Shown here one piece after another: positions 1 to 10,442 of a DNA stretch of 64,000 nt. Every line of letters begins with the position of its first letter. The stretch's first letter is position 1. The notes beneath the pieces were generated by a model. It saw only the letters and a list, made by a program, of their open reading frames with translations. It did not search any database and was not told where the DNA came from. The stretch comes from Gammaproteobacteria bacterium (GTDB lineage Bacteria > Pseudomonadota > Gammaproteobacteria > Burkholderiales > Thiobacillaceae), in NCBI GenBank assembly GCA_018820765.1, contig JAHJNN010000008.1, positions 1 through 64,000 on the forward strand, read 5' to 3'. A program made the translations under genes and the position numbers.

Positions 1-49
1 AAGGGACGGGCCGGCCAAGCTTCAATCCAGCCGGGCGCATCCCTTTGTC

Positions 50-89
50 GCGAGCCGCTTGCAGTGAACGACACTGCGGCGCGGCTCGC
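50..89. repeat. Extragenic hairpin downstream of ridA
   Basis: A two-part stem: nine bases at 50-58 pair with 81-89, and six at 61-66 pair with 72-77, with an AACGA loop. There is no T-run on either strand, so a simple intrinsic terminator is not supported. It could be a REP-like palindrome or an mRNA 3' stabiliser for the ridA end of the operon. The rest of 1-155 shows nothing further. Confidence 0.4.
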
Positions 90-155
90 TCCGCGGCCTG
101 CATCCCGAATCGGCCTCGTCGCGGGCGTGAAATTAGTGTTAGCACGCCCTAATAT

Positions 156-536
156 TTAACCGGTCACCATCACGGCGTCGGCCTCGACCAGCGCGCCGCG
201 CGGCAGCGCGGCCACGCCGACCGCGGCGCGCGCCGGGTAGGGTTGGCTGAAGTAGGTCGCCATGATTTCGTTGACCTTGGGGAAGTGGCCGAGGTCGGTG
301 AGGAACACGTTGAGCTTCACCACGTCGGCGAGCGAGCCGCCGGCCGCGGTGGCCACCGCGGCCAGGTTCTTGAACACCTGGTGGATCTGTGCCTCGATGC
401 CGTCGACCAGTTGCATGGATGCGGGGTCGAGACCGATCTGCCCCGACAGGTATACCGTGTGGTCGACCCGCACGGCCTGCGAATAGGTGCCGATCGCGGC
501 CGGGGCGTCGGCGGTCTGGATGATGCTTTTGTTCAT
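156..536 (-). CDS. ridA: RidA family reactive intermediate/imine deaminase
   Basis: A 126-residue protein of the YjgF/YER057c/UK114 family, normally about 126-130 residues. Family features are the N-terminal GTYSQAV segment, LSGQIGLDP near residues 31-39, and the C-terminal [15 protein letters not shown] block carrying the substrate-binding Arg. RidA proteins hydrolyse reactive enamine/imine intermediates released by PLP enzymes such as threonine dehydratase, in the cytoplasm. It lies 35 bp downstream of the spoT stop on the same strand, as the last gene of the yicC-gmk-rpoZ-spoT run, and is probably cotranscribed. The family call is firm; the exact substrate is not determinable from sequence. 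Confidence 0.92.
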   Translation of the reverse strand: MNKSIIQTADAPAAIGTYSQAVRVDHTVYLSGQIGLDPASMQLVDGIEAQIHQVFKNLAAVATAAGGSLADVVKLNVFLTDLGHFPKVNEIMATYFSQPYPARAAVGVAALPRGALVEADAVMVTG

Positions 537-571
537 GCTGGATATCCCTGGTGCCAGGTAAGTGGTCTGAT

Positions 572-2716
572 TTATTGGGGCGGCGTGGCGCGGCCGTCCT
601 TCTTGCCCTTGATGCGGAAGATCCGCACCACGTCGGGCAGCACGCGCAGGCCGCGCATCACGCGTGCGAGGTGCATGCGGTTCTCCACCTGCACGGTGAA
701 AAACAGCACGGTGTAGGGGCTACCGTCTTCCTCTTCCATCGCGACGTTGCCGATGTTGGAGCCGTGCTCCGCGATCGCCGCCGCAACCTTGGCCAGCACG
801 CCGCGCTGGTTGCCGACGACGACCTTGATCGAGACGTCGAACATGTGCCCCGGTTCGGCTTCCCATTCGACGTCCAGCCACTTGTCGGGATCGGCGCGGA
901 AGGCGCGGATCGACGGGCAGTCATGGGTGTGGATGATGAGACCGCGATCCTTGTGGATGAAGCCGAGAATGGGATCGCCGGGAATCGGGTGGCAGCATTG
1001 CGCCAGCTCGACCGCGATGCCTTCGGTGCCGCGGATGCTGATGGCGTGGGGGTGCGCCGGCTCGCCGGTTTTTTCGCCCTGCACGTGTAGCAGCTGGTGT
1101 GCCACCACCAGCGGCAGCTTGCGCCCCAGGCCGATGCCGGCGAACAGTTCCTGCCGCGTCTGCAGGCCGTAGTCCTTGACCACACGCTCCCACACCGCGG
1201 GATCGGGCTCCACCGGTTCGGGATGAAGTGCGGCGATGGCGTTCTTGAGCAGGCGCTCGCCCAGTGCGGCCGCTTCTTCCACGCGCGTATTGCGCAGGTA
1301 GTTGCGGATGTGCGAGCGCGCCTTGCCGGTGACGACGAAATTGAGCCAGGCCGCATTGGGACTGGCGTTGGACGCGGTGAGAATCTCGACGTGGTCGCCG
1401 TTCCTGAGCTGGGTGCGCAAGGGCATCAGTTCGTAGTTGATCTTCACCGCCACGCAGTGGCGGCCGACGTCGGTGTGGACGGCAAATGCAAAATCGACCG
1501 CCGTGGCGCCGCGCGGTAGCGCCATGATCCTGCCCTTCGGCGTGAACACGTAGACTTCGTCGGGGAACAGGTCGACCTTGATGTGCTCGAGAAATTCCGG
1601 CGAGTCGCCGTGGTCGGCGTGGATGTCGAGCAGCGATTGCAGCCAGCGGTGGGTGCGCGTCTGCACCTCGTTGAGCGCCGTGTCGGCCGACTTGTACATC
1701 CAGTGCGAGGCGACGCCCGACTCGGCCAGCCGGTTCATGTCGGTGGTACGGATCTGGATCTCGATCGGGGTGCCGTTGGGACCGAACAGGATCGAGTGCA
1801 GCGACTGATAGCCGTTGGCCTTGGGGATCGCGATGTAGTCCTTGAACTTGCCGGGGATGGGCTTGTACAGCGCATGCAGCGCGCCCAGCGCCAGATAGCA
1901 GGTCGGCTGGTCGCGCACCACGACGCGAAAGCCGTAGATGTCGAACACCTCGGAAAAGGCCAGGTTCTTTTCCTGCATCTTGCGGTAGATGCTGTAGAGG
2001 TGCTTCTCGCGGCCGGTGATGGTGGCCTCGATGCTGGCCTGCTCGAGCTTGTCCTGCAGCGCGATCTTCACCTTGTCGACCAGTTCGCGGCGGTTGCCGC
2101 GCGCCGCCTTCACCGCTTTCGCCAGAACCTGGTAACGGTTGGGGTGGCTGTAGCGGAAGCCGAGGTCTTCCAGTTCCTGGTAGACCGTGTGCAGCCCCAG
2201 CCGGTTGGCGATCGGGGCGTAGATTTCCAGCGTCTCCTTGGCAATCCGTTTGCGCTTGTCGGGCGGCATCGCACCCATGGTATGCATGTTGTGCAGGCGG
2301 TCGGCCAGCTTGACCAGGATGACCCGTACGTCCTGCGCCATCGCCAGCAGCATCTTGCGGAAGTTTTCCGCCTGCGCGTGCTGCTCGGATTCGAACGCCA
2401 GCTTGTCGAGCTTGGAAACGCCCTCGACCAGCAGGGCGACCGGCTTGCCGAAGCGCGCCTCGATTTCGCCCGCGGTGGCCGGGGTGTCCTCGACCACGTC
2501 GTGCAGCAGCGCGGCGCACAGGGTCTGCGCGTCGAGATGCCAGTCGGCGAGGATGCCGGCGACGGCAAGCGGATGGGAGATGTAGGGTTCGCCGCTTTTG
2601 CGGAACTGCCCTTCGTGGGCGCTGCGGCTGAACTCGTAGGCCTGCTCGATCTGCCCGACTTCGTCAGCAGACAGGTAGGCCAGGGCCGGGCGCAGCGATT
2701 CGAATTCGTGTGTCAT
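572..2716 (-). CDS. spoT: Bifunctional (p)ppGpp synthetase/hydrolase
   Basis: A long Rel/Spo homolog (714 residues) that makes and degrades the stringent-response alarmone. From the N-terminus: an HD hydrolase domain with intact HDVVED (H72, D73, E76, D77), so hydrolase activity is expected, unlike classical RelA; a synthetase domain containing [10 protein letters not shown] and GYQSLHS; a TGS domain starting near [18 protein letters not shown]; and a C-terminal ACT domain ([19 protein letters not shown]). The start at 2716 (MTHEFESL) was chosen over an in-frame ATG at 2791, which would run into rpoZ. It follows rpoZ as in E. coli gmk-rpoZ-spoT. The relative synthetase and hydrolase strengths cannot be judged here. 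Confidence 0.95.
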   Translation of the reverse strand: MTHEFESLRPALAYLSADEVGQIEQAYEFSRSAHEGQFRKSGEPYISHPLAVAGILADWHLDAQTLCAALLHDVVEDTPATAGEIEARFGKPVALLVEGVSKLDKLAFESEQHAQAENFRKMLLAMAQDVRVILVKLADRLHNMHTMGAMPPDKRKRIAKETLEIYAPIANRLGLHTVYQELEDLGFRYSHPNRYQVLAKAVKAARGNRRELVDKVKIALQDKLEQASIEATITGREKHLYSIYRKMQEKNLAFSEVFDIYGFRVVVRDQPTCYLALGALHALYKPIPGKFKDYIAIPKANGYQSLHSILFGPNGTPIEIQIRTTDMNRLAESGVASHWMYKSADTALNEVQTRTHRWLQSLLDIHADHGDSPEFLEHIKVDLFPDEVYVFTPKGRIMALPRGATAVDFAFAVHTDVGRHCVAVKINYELMPLRTQLRNGDHVEILTASNASPNAAWLNFVVTGKARSHIRNYLRNTRVEEAAALGERLLKNAIAALHPEPVEPDPAVWERVVKDYGLQTRQELFAGIGLGRKLPLVVAHQLLHVQGEKTGEPAHPHAISIRGTEGIAVELAQCCHPIPGDPILGFIHKDRGLIIHTHDCPSIRAFRADPDKWLDVEWEAEPGHMFDVSIKVVVGNQRGVLAKVAAAIAEHGSNIGNVAMEEEDGSPYTVLFFTVQVENRMHLARVMRGLRVLPDVVRIFRIKGKKDGRATPPQ

Positions 2717-2762
2717 CGCCGGCGCACGGTGGGCGTGCGCCGGTTGACGTGAAACAGGATGC

Positions 2763-2966
2763 TCAGGCACGGCCCCGGTTGAGGATTTCACGGCCGACCT
2801 TGCCTGCGGCGATTTCGCGCAATGCGGTCACGACGGGTTTGTCCTTCGATTCGACCATGGGCTGCGAGCCCTGCGCCAGCTGGCGCGCGCGATAGGTCAC
2901 GGCGAGGGTCAGCTCGAACCGGTTGGGGAACATGTCAAGGCAATCATCAACGGTTATGCGGGCCAT
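2763..2966 (-). CDS. rpoZ: RNA polymerase omega subunit
   Basis: A 67-residue omega subunit beginning [20 protein letters not shown], which is the diagnostic N-terminus, followed by [11 protein letters not shown]. It binds beta-prime, aids core assembly and forms part of a ppGpp site, which fits its place between gmk and spoT. The reading frame is open further upstream, but family alignment fixes the start at 2966. The gap to spoT is 46 bp and to gmk 34 bp, consistent with one operon. The length is short compared with the 91 residues of E. coli but normal for betaproteobacteria. Confidence 0.95.
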   Translation of the reverse strand: MARITVDDCLDMFPNRFELTLAVTYRARQLAQGSQPMVESKDKPVVTALREIAAGKVGREILNRGRA

Positions 2967-3000
2967 ACGGATACTCCTGCTTCGGGGGGCGCGGGTGCGC

Positions 3001-4516
<1,516 letters not shown>

Positions 4517-4618
4517 GAGTGGTCTTATGTGGGTTATAAATAACGGTTGCTGGTGAGACGCCGGCGTGAGCATTGACGGCATGGCGGCTTAACAGGCAAA
4601 GATAATAGACGTTCGACT

Positions 4619-5563
4619 ATGGCGACTCAACCCAATCAGGCGCTTCCCAACGGATACCGGCTGAACGAATACACCATCGTGCGCAAGATCGGCGGCGGTG
4701 GCTTCAGCATGGTCTATCTGGCGCGCGACGACAACAACCAGTCGGTGGCGATCAAGGAATACCTGCCTGGCGCGCTGGTGCTGCGTACCGAAGGCTCGGT
4801 CATCGTGCAGGCCAGTTCGACCGAGAACAACAACATCTTCCGCCACGGCATGAAGTGCTTTTTCGAGGAAGGCCGGGCGCTGGCGCGCATCGACCATCCC
4901 AACGTCGTGCGCGTGACCAACTTCTTCCGCGCCAACGACACCGTCTACATGGTCATGCGCTTCGAGCGCGGCAAGACCCTGCAGCAGCACATCCAGGCCA
5001 ACCGCGGCACCATCCGCGAAAGCTTCATCCGGCGGGTGTTCGCCCAGCTTCTGAACGGCCTGCGCGAGGTGCATACGCACAAGCTGCTGCATCTCGACAT
5101 CAAGCCGTCCAACCTCTACATCCGTCTCGACGGCTCGCCGGTGCTGATCGACTTCGGCGCCGCGCGGCAGACCCTCACCCAGGAAGAGAGCAAGCTGCAG
5201 CCCATGTACACCCCCGGATTCGCCGCCCCCGAGCAATACCACAACCGCGAGCGGCTGGGACCGTGGACCGACGTCTACAGCATCGGCGCCAGCCTGTACG
5301 CCTGTCTGGCCGGCTATCCGCCGCAGTCGGCGGATGCGCGCCTGCTCAACGACAAGCTGGTGCCGGCGACGGTGAACTGGCGCGGGGCCTATTCCGACCA
5401 GTTGCTGGAAACCATCGACCAGTGCCTCAAGCTCAATTACATGGAGCGTCCGCAAAGCATTTTCAGCCTGCAAAAGGTGCTGATGGACCGTACGGCCATG
5501 ACGCCGCCCCGCCCCTCATTTTTGAGCTCGATCAAGCGTTCGCTGAGCAAGGAATTGTTTTAA
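4619..5563 (+). CDS. Cytoplasmic serine/threonine protein kinase (Hanks type)
   Basis: A 314-residue kinase with a glycine loop GGGGFSMV (25-32), VAIKE with ATP-binding K46, catalytic loop HLDIKPSN (D160, N165), DFG (178-180), APEQ (203-206) and TDVYSIG. The usual HRD reads HLD, so this is a non-RD kinase that may not need activation-loop phosphorylation. No transmembrane or sensor domain follows; the C-terminus is only about 40 residues past the kinase fold. A PP2C phosphatase starts 9 bp downstream, so the two probably act as a reversible Ser/Thr phosphorylation pair. The targets are unknown. Confidence 0.9.
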   Translation: MATQPNQALPNGYRLNEYTIVRKIGGGGFSMVYLARDDNNQSVAIKEYLPGALVLRTEGSVIVQASSTENNNIFRHGMKCFFEEGRALARIDHPNVVRVTNFFRANDTVYMVMRFERGKTLQQHIQANRGTIRESFIRRVFAQLLNGLREVHTHKLLHLDIKPSNLYIRLDGSPVLIDFGAARQTLTQEESKLQPMYTPGFAAPEQYHNRERLGPWTDVYSIGASLYACLAGYPPQSADARLLNDKLVPATVNWRGAYSDQLLETIDQCLKLNYMERPQSIFSLQKVLMDRTAMTPPRPSFLSSIKRSLSKELF

Positions 5564-5572
5564 GCTATCGCC

Positions 5573-6481
5573 ATGAAATTTACCATCTACCAGGCGTCGC
5601 GTCAGGGCGGGCGCAAAAACAACCAGGACCGGGTGGCCTACTCCTACAGCCGCGAAGCGCTGCTGATGGTGGTGGCGGACGGCATGGGCGGGCACATGCA
5701 CGGCGAGATCGCCGCGCAGATCGCGGTGCAGACGCTGACCGACCAGTTCCAGAAGCTGGCCAAGCCGCGCCTGGACGATCCCATGGAATTCCTGGCTACC
5801 ACGATCACGCACGCGCACTTTGCCATCAACGACTACGCGGTCGAACAGGACTTGCTGGAAATCCCCCACACCACCATCGTCGCTTCCGTGGTGCAGGACA
5901 ACACCGCCTACTGGGCGCATGTAGGCGATTCCCGGCTGTATCTGTTCAGCGACGGCAGCCTGCTCGCGCGCACCGAAGACCATACCGCGGTGGCCAAGCT
6001 GGTGCGTGACGGCATCATCAGCGAGGAAGAAGCGGGCCATCATCCGGAACGCAACAGAGTGTCCAACTGCCTGGGCGGCTACGTTCCGCCGCAGGTGGAA
6101 TGCAACGCCCCGATCCCGGTGCACGACGCCGACACCATGCTGCTGTGCACCGACGGCATCTGGGGCATGATCAGCATTCCCGAGGTGTCGGCGCTGCTGC
6201 ATGCCTACACGCTGGACGACGCGGTGCGCCACCTGATGGACCATGCCGAGTTCCGCGGCGGCGAGCACGGCGACAACCTCAGCCTGATCGCCATGACCTG
6301 GGGCGAGGCGCGCATGCCGAGCAAGGATTCCATTTCCACCCTGGCGCTGCCGGATGGCGGCGTTACCACCCAGATCAATGCGCTGAGCCCGATGCCCGGC
6401 GCCACAGCGGTGTCGGACGACGAGATCGAGCGCGCCATCGCCGAAATCCAGCAGGCCATCCAGAAGATTTCCGCCAAATAG
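5573..6481 (+). CDS. PP2C-family serine/threonine phosphatase
   Basis: A 302-residue metal-dependent phosphatase. Motifs in order: NQDR (D19), ADGMGGH (D36), GDSRLYLF, EDHT, LLCTDGIWG and the final GDNLSLI, which together give the acidic residues that bind Mn/Mg. The last 50 residues are a non-catalytic tail. It is encoded 9 bp after the kinase and should reverse its phosphorylations. The pair is inserted between divergent yicC and the rph-rdgB-hemW run. No membrane segment is visible, so it is probably cytoplasmic. Confidence 0.9.
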   Translation: MKFTIYQASRQGGRKNNQDRVAYSYSREALLMVVADGMGGHMHGEIAAQIAVQTLTDQFQKLAKPRLDDPMEFLATTITHAHFAINDYAVEQDLLEIPHTTIVASVVQDNTAYWAHVGDSRLYLFSDGSLLARTEDHTAVAKLVRDGIISEEEAGHHPERNRVSNCLGGYVPPQVECNAPIPVHDADTMLLCTDGIWGMISIPEVSALLHAYTLDDAVRHLMDHAEFRGGEHGDNLSLIAMTWGEARMPSKDSISTLALPDGGVTTQINALSPMPGATAVSDDEIERAIAEIQQAIQKISAK

Positions 6482-6555
6482 CCTGCGTGCAGGCGTGGTG
6501 GGTGGGGGCGCACGTGACGCGGTAAAATCACGTTTTCCGTTTTGACCCACTTGCC

Positions 6556-7287
6556 ATGTCCAATCCCCTTGCCCGTCCCAGCGGCCGCGCGCCCGATGCG
6601 CTGCGCGCCCTGTCGTTCACCCGCCAGTTCACCAAGCACGCCGAAGGTTCGGTACTCGTCGCCATGGGCGACACCCGCGTGCTGTGCACCGCCAGCGTGC
6701 TCGACAAGCTGCCGCCGCACAAGAAGGGCAGCGGCGAGGGCTGGGTCACCGCCGAATACGGCATGCTGCCGCGTTCCACCCATACCCGCAGCGACCGCGA
6801 AGCCGCGCGCGGCAAGCAGTCCGGGCGCACCCAGGAAATCCAGCGCCTGATCGGGCGCAGCCTGCGCGCCGTGGTCGACCTGAAGAAACTCGGCGAGCGC
6901 ACCCTGCACATCGACTGCGACGTGCTGCAGGCCGACGGCGGCACCCGCTGCGCCAGCATCTGCGGTGCCTATGTCGCGGTGGCCGACGCCATTGGCTGGT
7001 TGGTGCGCGAGGGCAAGCTTGCCGAAACCCCGCTCACCGACAGCATCGCCGCCGTCTCGGTCGGCGTATACCAGGGCCAGCCGGTGCTCGATCTCGACTA
7101 CCTGGAAGACTCCGACTGCGACACCGACATGAACGTGGTGATGACCGGCAGCGGCGGCATCGTCGAAGTGCAGGGCACTGCCGAAGGCACGCCGTTTTCG
7201 CGCGCCACCCTCGAAGCGCTGCTCGACCTGGCCACCGCCGGCATCGCGGACATCACCGCAGCCCAGCACAAGGCGCTGGCAGCATGA
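6556..7287 (+). CDS. rph: Ribonuclease PH
   Basis: A 243-residue phosphorolytic 3'-5' exoribonuclease that trims tRNA 3' ends. Recognised by the RNase PH fold signatures: [29 protein letters not shown], the [16 protein letters not shown] block, and [16 protein letters not shown] with [18 protein letters not shown]. Length matches the family. Its TGA overlaps the ATG of rdgB (ATGA), so the two are translationally coupled, an arrangement common in betaproteobacteria. Confidence 0.96.
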   Translation: MSNPLARPSGRAPDALRALSFTRQFTKHAEGSVLVAMGDTRVLCTASVLDKLPPHKKGSGEGWVTAEYGMLPRSTHTRSDREAARGKQSGRTQEIQRLIGRSLRAVVDLKKLGERTLHIDCDVLQADGGTRCASICGAYVAVADAIGWLVREGKLAETPLTDSIAAVSVGVYQGQPVLDLDYLEDSDCDTDMNVVMTGSGGIVEVQGTAEGTPFSRATLEALLDLATAGIADITAAQHKALAA

Positions 7288-7874
7288 AGAAATTCGTCAT
7301 TGCCTCCGGCAACGCCGGCAAGCTGCGCGAAATCGCGCGCATCCTCGCACCGCTCGAAATCGAAGCCGCGCCGCAGTCCGATTTCGGTGTGCCCGAATGT
7401 CCCGAGCCGCACGTCACCTTCGTCGAGAACTGCCTCGCCAAGGCGCGCCACGCCAGCGCACACACCGGCCTGCCGGCGCTGGCCGACGATTCCGGCATCT
7501 GCGTCGAGGCGCTGAACGGCGCGCCCGGCGTGTATTCCGCACGCTATGCGGGCGAACCGAAATCCGATCAGCGCAACAACGAAAAGCTCATTGCCGCGCT
7601 GCAGGATCAGTCCAACCGCCGCGCGCATTACTACTGCGTGATGGTGCTGGTGCGCTACGCCGACGACCCCGAGCCGCTGATCGCCGAAGGCCGCTGGCAT
7701 GGCGAAATCATCGACACCCCGCGTGGCGAGGGCGGCTTCGGCTACGACCCGTATTTCCTCGTCACTGAATTCGGCAAGACCGGCGCTGAGCTCGGCGAAG
7801 ACGAGAAAAACGCCGTTTCGCACCGCGGTCAGGCCTTGCGCGAACTCGCCGACAAGCTGAAGCGACTTGGCTGA
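7284..7874 (+). CDS. rdgB: dITP/XTP pyrophosphatase (HAM1 family)
   Basis: A 196-residue house-cleaning NTPase that removes dITP, ITP and XTP from the nucleotide pool. The N-terminal [13 protein letters not shown] carries the SxNxxK motif, followed by [26 protein letters not shown] with the catalytic acidic residue, GVYSARYAG, and GGFGYDPYF and SHRGQAL near the C-terminus. The start overlaps the rph stop by 4 bp, and hemW begins 8 bp before its own stop. Confidence 0.96.
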   Translation: MKKFVIASGNAGKLREIARILAPLEIEAAPQSDFGVPECPEPHVTFVENCLAKARHASAHTGLPALADDSGICVEALNGAPGVYSARYAGEPKSDQRNNEKLIAALQDQSNRRAHYYCVMVLVRYADDPEPLIAEGRWHGEIIDTPRGEGGFGYDPYFLVTEFGKTGAELGEDEKNAVSHRGQALRELADKLKRLG

Positions 7875-9087
7875 AACCGTCATCCGTTTTGCCGGTGGTG
7901 GCCTGAAAGTCCAGCCGCCGCTGTCGCTCTACCTCCACCTGCCGTGGTGCGTGAAGAAGTGCCCGTACTGCGATTTCAATTCGCATGTAGTCACGGGCGG
8001 CATCACCTTATCCCCCTCGCCCTTGAGGGGAGAGGGTGCCCTTCCAGAAACCGCCTACATCGACGCGCTGCTGCTCGATCTGGAACGTGCCCTGCCCGAC
8101 ATCTGGGGACGCAAAATCCACACCGTGTTTTTCGGCGGCGGCACCCCCAGCCTGTTCTCGGCGGACGGCATCGACCGCATCCTGACCGGCGTGCGCACCC
8201 TGACGCAGCTGATGCCCAACGCGGAAATCACGCTCGAAGCCAACCCCGGAACGGTGGAAGCGGCGAAGTTCAAAGGCTTCCGCGAAGCCGGCGTGACGCG
8301 TGTCTCGCTCGGCATCCAGAGCTTCAACCCGCGTCATTTGCAGGCGCTCGGGCGCATTCACGACGATATCGAAGCGCGCCGCGCGGCCGAACTCGCCGCC
8401 GTCCACTTCGACACCTTCAACCTCGACCTGATGTACGCCCTGCCGGGGCAGACGCTGACCGAGGCGATGTCTGATATCGACACCGCGCTCAGCTTCCAGC
8501 CGCCGCACCTGTCGGCCTACCACCTCACGCTGGAGCCCAACACGCCGTTCGGCCACACCGCGCCGCCCAATCTGCCGGACGATGACCTCGCCGCCGACAT
8601 GCAGCAGGCGATCGAGGCGCGGCTGACCGAGGCCGGCATGCAGCACTATGAAACCTCGGCCTACGCGCGGCCGCAGCATGTCAGTCGCCACAACCTCAAC
8701 TACTGGCAGTTCGGCGACTACCTCGGCATCGGCGCTGGCGCGCATTCCAAGCTCAGTTTCCACGACCGCATCATCCGGCAGATGCGCGTGAAGCACCCGC
8801 AGCAGTACATGGACGCGGTGAAGGCGGGCGCGCACGTCGCGGATGCCCGCACGCTCACGCGCGACGACCTGCCGTTCGAGTTCATGATGAATGCCCTGCG
8901 GCTCAACGATGGGGTGTCTGCCGCGCTGTTCGAGGAACGCACCGGCCTGCCGCTGATCGTCTGCAGCGCTGCGCTCGATCAGGCGCGCGGCCGGGGCCTG
9001 CTCGAGCGTGACGCCACCCGGCTCGGGCCGACGCTGCAGGGGCAGCGTTTTCTGAACGACCTGCTGGCGCTGTTCTTGCCGGGTTAA
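7867..9087 (+). CDS. hemW: Radical SAM heme chaperone HemW, with an in-frame repeat insertion
   Basis: A coproporphyrinogen oxidase-like radical SAM protein; the HemW subgroup transfers heme rather than oxidising coproporphyrinogen III. The 4Fe-4S motif is CVKKCPYC (C28, C32, C35). GGGTPS, EANPGT, GIQSF and YHLTLEPNTPF follow. The start is an unusual TTG overlapping rdgB by 8 bp; no better ATG exists before the cluster motif. Residues about 43-58 (GGITLSPSPLRGEG) are not expected in the family and correspond to a GC-rich palindromic DNA element inserted in frame. The frame resumes as ALPETAYIDALLLDLE, so the gene is probably functional. Confidence 0.93.
   Translation: MAETVIRFAGGGLKVQPPLSLYLHLPWCVKKCPYCDFNSHVVTGGITLSPSPLRGEGALPETAYIDALLLDLERALPDIWGRKIHTVFFGGGTPSLFSADGIDRILTGVRTLTQLMPNAEITLEANPGTVEAAKFKGFREAGVTRVSLGIQSFNPRHLQALGRIHDDIEARRAAELAAVHFDTFNLDLMYALPGQTLTEAMSDIDTALSFQPPHLSAYHLTLEPNTPFGHTAPPNLPDDDLAADMQQAIEARLTEAGMQHYETSAYARPQHVSRHNLNYWQFGDYLGIGAGAHSKLSFHDRIIRQMRVKHPQQYMDAVKAGAHVADARTLTRDDLPFEFMMNALRLNDGVSAALFEERTGLPLIVCSAALDQARGRGLLERDATRLGPTLQGQRFLNDLLALFLPG
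8008..8042. repeat. GC-rich palindromic element inside hemW
   Basis: A CCCTCGCCCTTGAGGGGAG core, flanked by CCCC and AGAGGG, forms a short hairpin. It encodes SPSPLRGEG in the hemW frame. It is similar in composition and encoded peptide to copies at 17041, 25325 and 26341, though this copy is on the opposite strand relative to the gene and more diverged. Confidence 0.55.
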
Positions 9088-9482
9088 CGCGGGTTGGTGT
9101 TGTCGAGGTGCACCATCGCGGCAATCTCGCGATGCAGTTCCGCTTCGTCGGCCAGGTTCAGCTCTACCAGGCGCCGCAGGTTGGTGATGCTTTCCAGGTC
9201 GATTTCCGTGCAATGGATGCCGAGTCGCCCCGCTTCCACATGGACGACCTCGCCCGCCATGTTGATGGCGGTGCCATCCTCGGCCAGCTTGACCAGGAGT
9301 CTGCACGGCTCGCCGATGCTGACGTGCCAGGGCAGCGGCCGTTCGACCAGCGCGCCCTTCAGCGAAATGTCCACCAGCTTGCATTCGTGCCGGACGGAGG
9401 AGAGGTCGAGCACGGCATCCGTGTCGAATGCGATGCGCGTAAACAGGCGTTTCTTCCGGGCTGGAAATGTGTTCGTGTCCAT
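9084..9482 (-). CDS. PilZ domain protein
   Basis: 132 residues forming a single PilZ domain. The c-di-GMP-binding signature is visible as an Arg-rich start (RKKRLFTRIAF) followed by VDISLKGALVE, matching the D/NxSxxG motif. The ligand-binding role is by family. The start at 9482 is backed by GGAG upstream (GCGGAGTCG). Its stop codon overlaps that of hemW on the opposite strand (convergent). No fused effector domain, so it is probably an adaptor whose partner is not evident from the neighbourhood. A second PilZ domain lies in the large protein at 50351-54097. Confidence 0.82.
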   Translation of the reverse strand: MDTNTFPARKKRLFTRIAFDTDAVLDLSSVRHECKLVDISLKGALVERPLPWHVSIGEPCRLLVKLAEDGTAINMAGEVVHVEAGRLGIHCTEIDLESITNLRRLVELNLADEAELHREIAAMVHLDNTNPR

Positions 9483-9575
9483 CGACTCCGCTCCCGCATC
9501 CCTATGGTCTTGCCGCATCATGAATCGAGTGGCGGCCGGATGCAATCCCGGTGACGGATCGCCGCTTCGCCGCGG

Positions 9576-10298
9576 TCAGAATCGTTCGTCCCCGTGCAAA
9601 TAGCGCCACTGCCCGGGCGGCAGCTTCCCCAGCGGGACGCGGCCGAGGCGGATGCGTTTCATCGACCGCACCGTCAGGCCGACGGCCTCGCACAGGTGCG
9701 CGATCTGCCCCGGCTGGGCGCCCTTCAGCGCCACCCGCAAACGGGTTTCGTTCTGCCAGCTGACCTTGATGGCAGGCGGGGTACGGCCTTGGTAGGGGAT
9801 GCCCCGGTTCAGCTGCTTGAGCCCGTTGGGGGCCAGCTCGCCGGCGACTTCGACGATGACTTCGTGCTCCAGGGTGGCGGCATCTTCGGTCAGCTTGCGC
9901 GCCACGCGCCAGTCCTGGGTGAAGACCACGAGGCCGCTGGCCTCGGTTTCCAGCGGCACGCATAAAGTCAGCTGGGCGAAATGTTTTTTCAACGGGCGGA
10001 TGCCGGAAGCCTCTTCGTCCCACAGGCTGGCGGGCGTGAGCAACTGCGACGCGGGCGGGTCGCCCGCTGTCGTCCAATAGCCGGGCAGCTTGTGCAGCAA
10101 CAGGGTGACGGGCTCGGCCTGGGTCAGGTCGGCCTGCGGGTCGATGTCGACGCGCTGGTCGCCGACGCGGAACTGCGGCTCCTCGACCACGACGCCGTCG
10201 ACCCGCACCCAGCCGCCGCTGATGAACAGCTCGGCTTCGCGTCGCGAGCAGCCGCGCAGTTCGGCGACGCGTTTGGCAAGGCGGATGGTGTCGGTCAT
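9576..10298 (-). CDS. S4-domain pseudouridine synthase-like protein, catalytic Asp replaced
   Basis: 240 residues: an N-terminal S4 RNA-binding domain (about 1-60; RLAKRVAELRGCSRREAELF, GGWVRVDG) followed by an RsuA/RluB/E/F-type fold. The family motif GRLDxxSxGLLLLT is here VPLETEASGLVVFT, so the catalytic Asp is Glu117 and the preceding Arg is Pro. The later KTY motif with the catalytic Tyr also reads differently (LEHEVIVEV). It may be an RNA-binding pseudoenzyme rather than an active synthase. The C-terminal segment (VRSMKRIRLGRVPLGKLPPGQWR) is otherwise typical. It is monocistronic between the PilZ gene and the divergent hydrolase. Confidence 0.8.
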   Translation of the reverse strand: MTDTIRLAKRVAELRGCSRREAELFISGGWVRVDGVVVEEPQFRVGDQRVDIDPQADLTQAEPVTLLLHKLPGYWTTAGDPPASQLLTPASLWDEEASGIRPLKKHFAQLTLCVPLETEASGLVVFTQDWRVARKLTEDAATLEHEVIVEVAGELAPNGLKQLNRGIPYQGRTPPAIKVSWQNETRLRVALKGAQPGQIAHLCEAVGLTVRSMKRIRLGRVPLGKLPPGQWRYLHGDERF

Positions 10299-10442
10299 GG
10301 CGGGCAGTCGGGTGTGAAGGCAGCCAGTTTACCGCTGTGCCCACGGCGCACCCAGCACGGGCGCATGGCCGCTGTCAGAACGCGGTTGTTATTGCTGGCG
10401 GCGGCGCGGTATGCTTCCAGGCCCGTTCACCTGGAGACGCCC

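Noticed and set aside
2717-2791. Upstream in-frame ATG for spoT
   Set aside because: Would overlap rpoZ and adds residues unlike Rel/Spo N-termini; MTHEFESL fits the family better.
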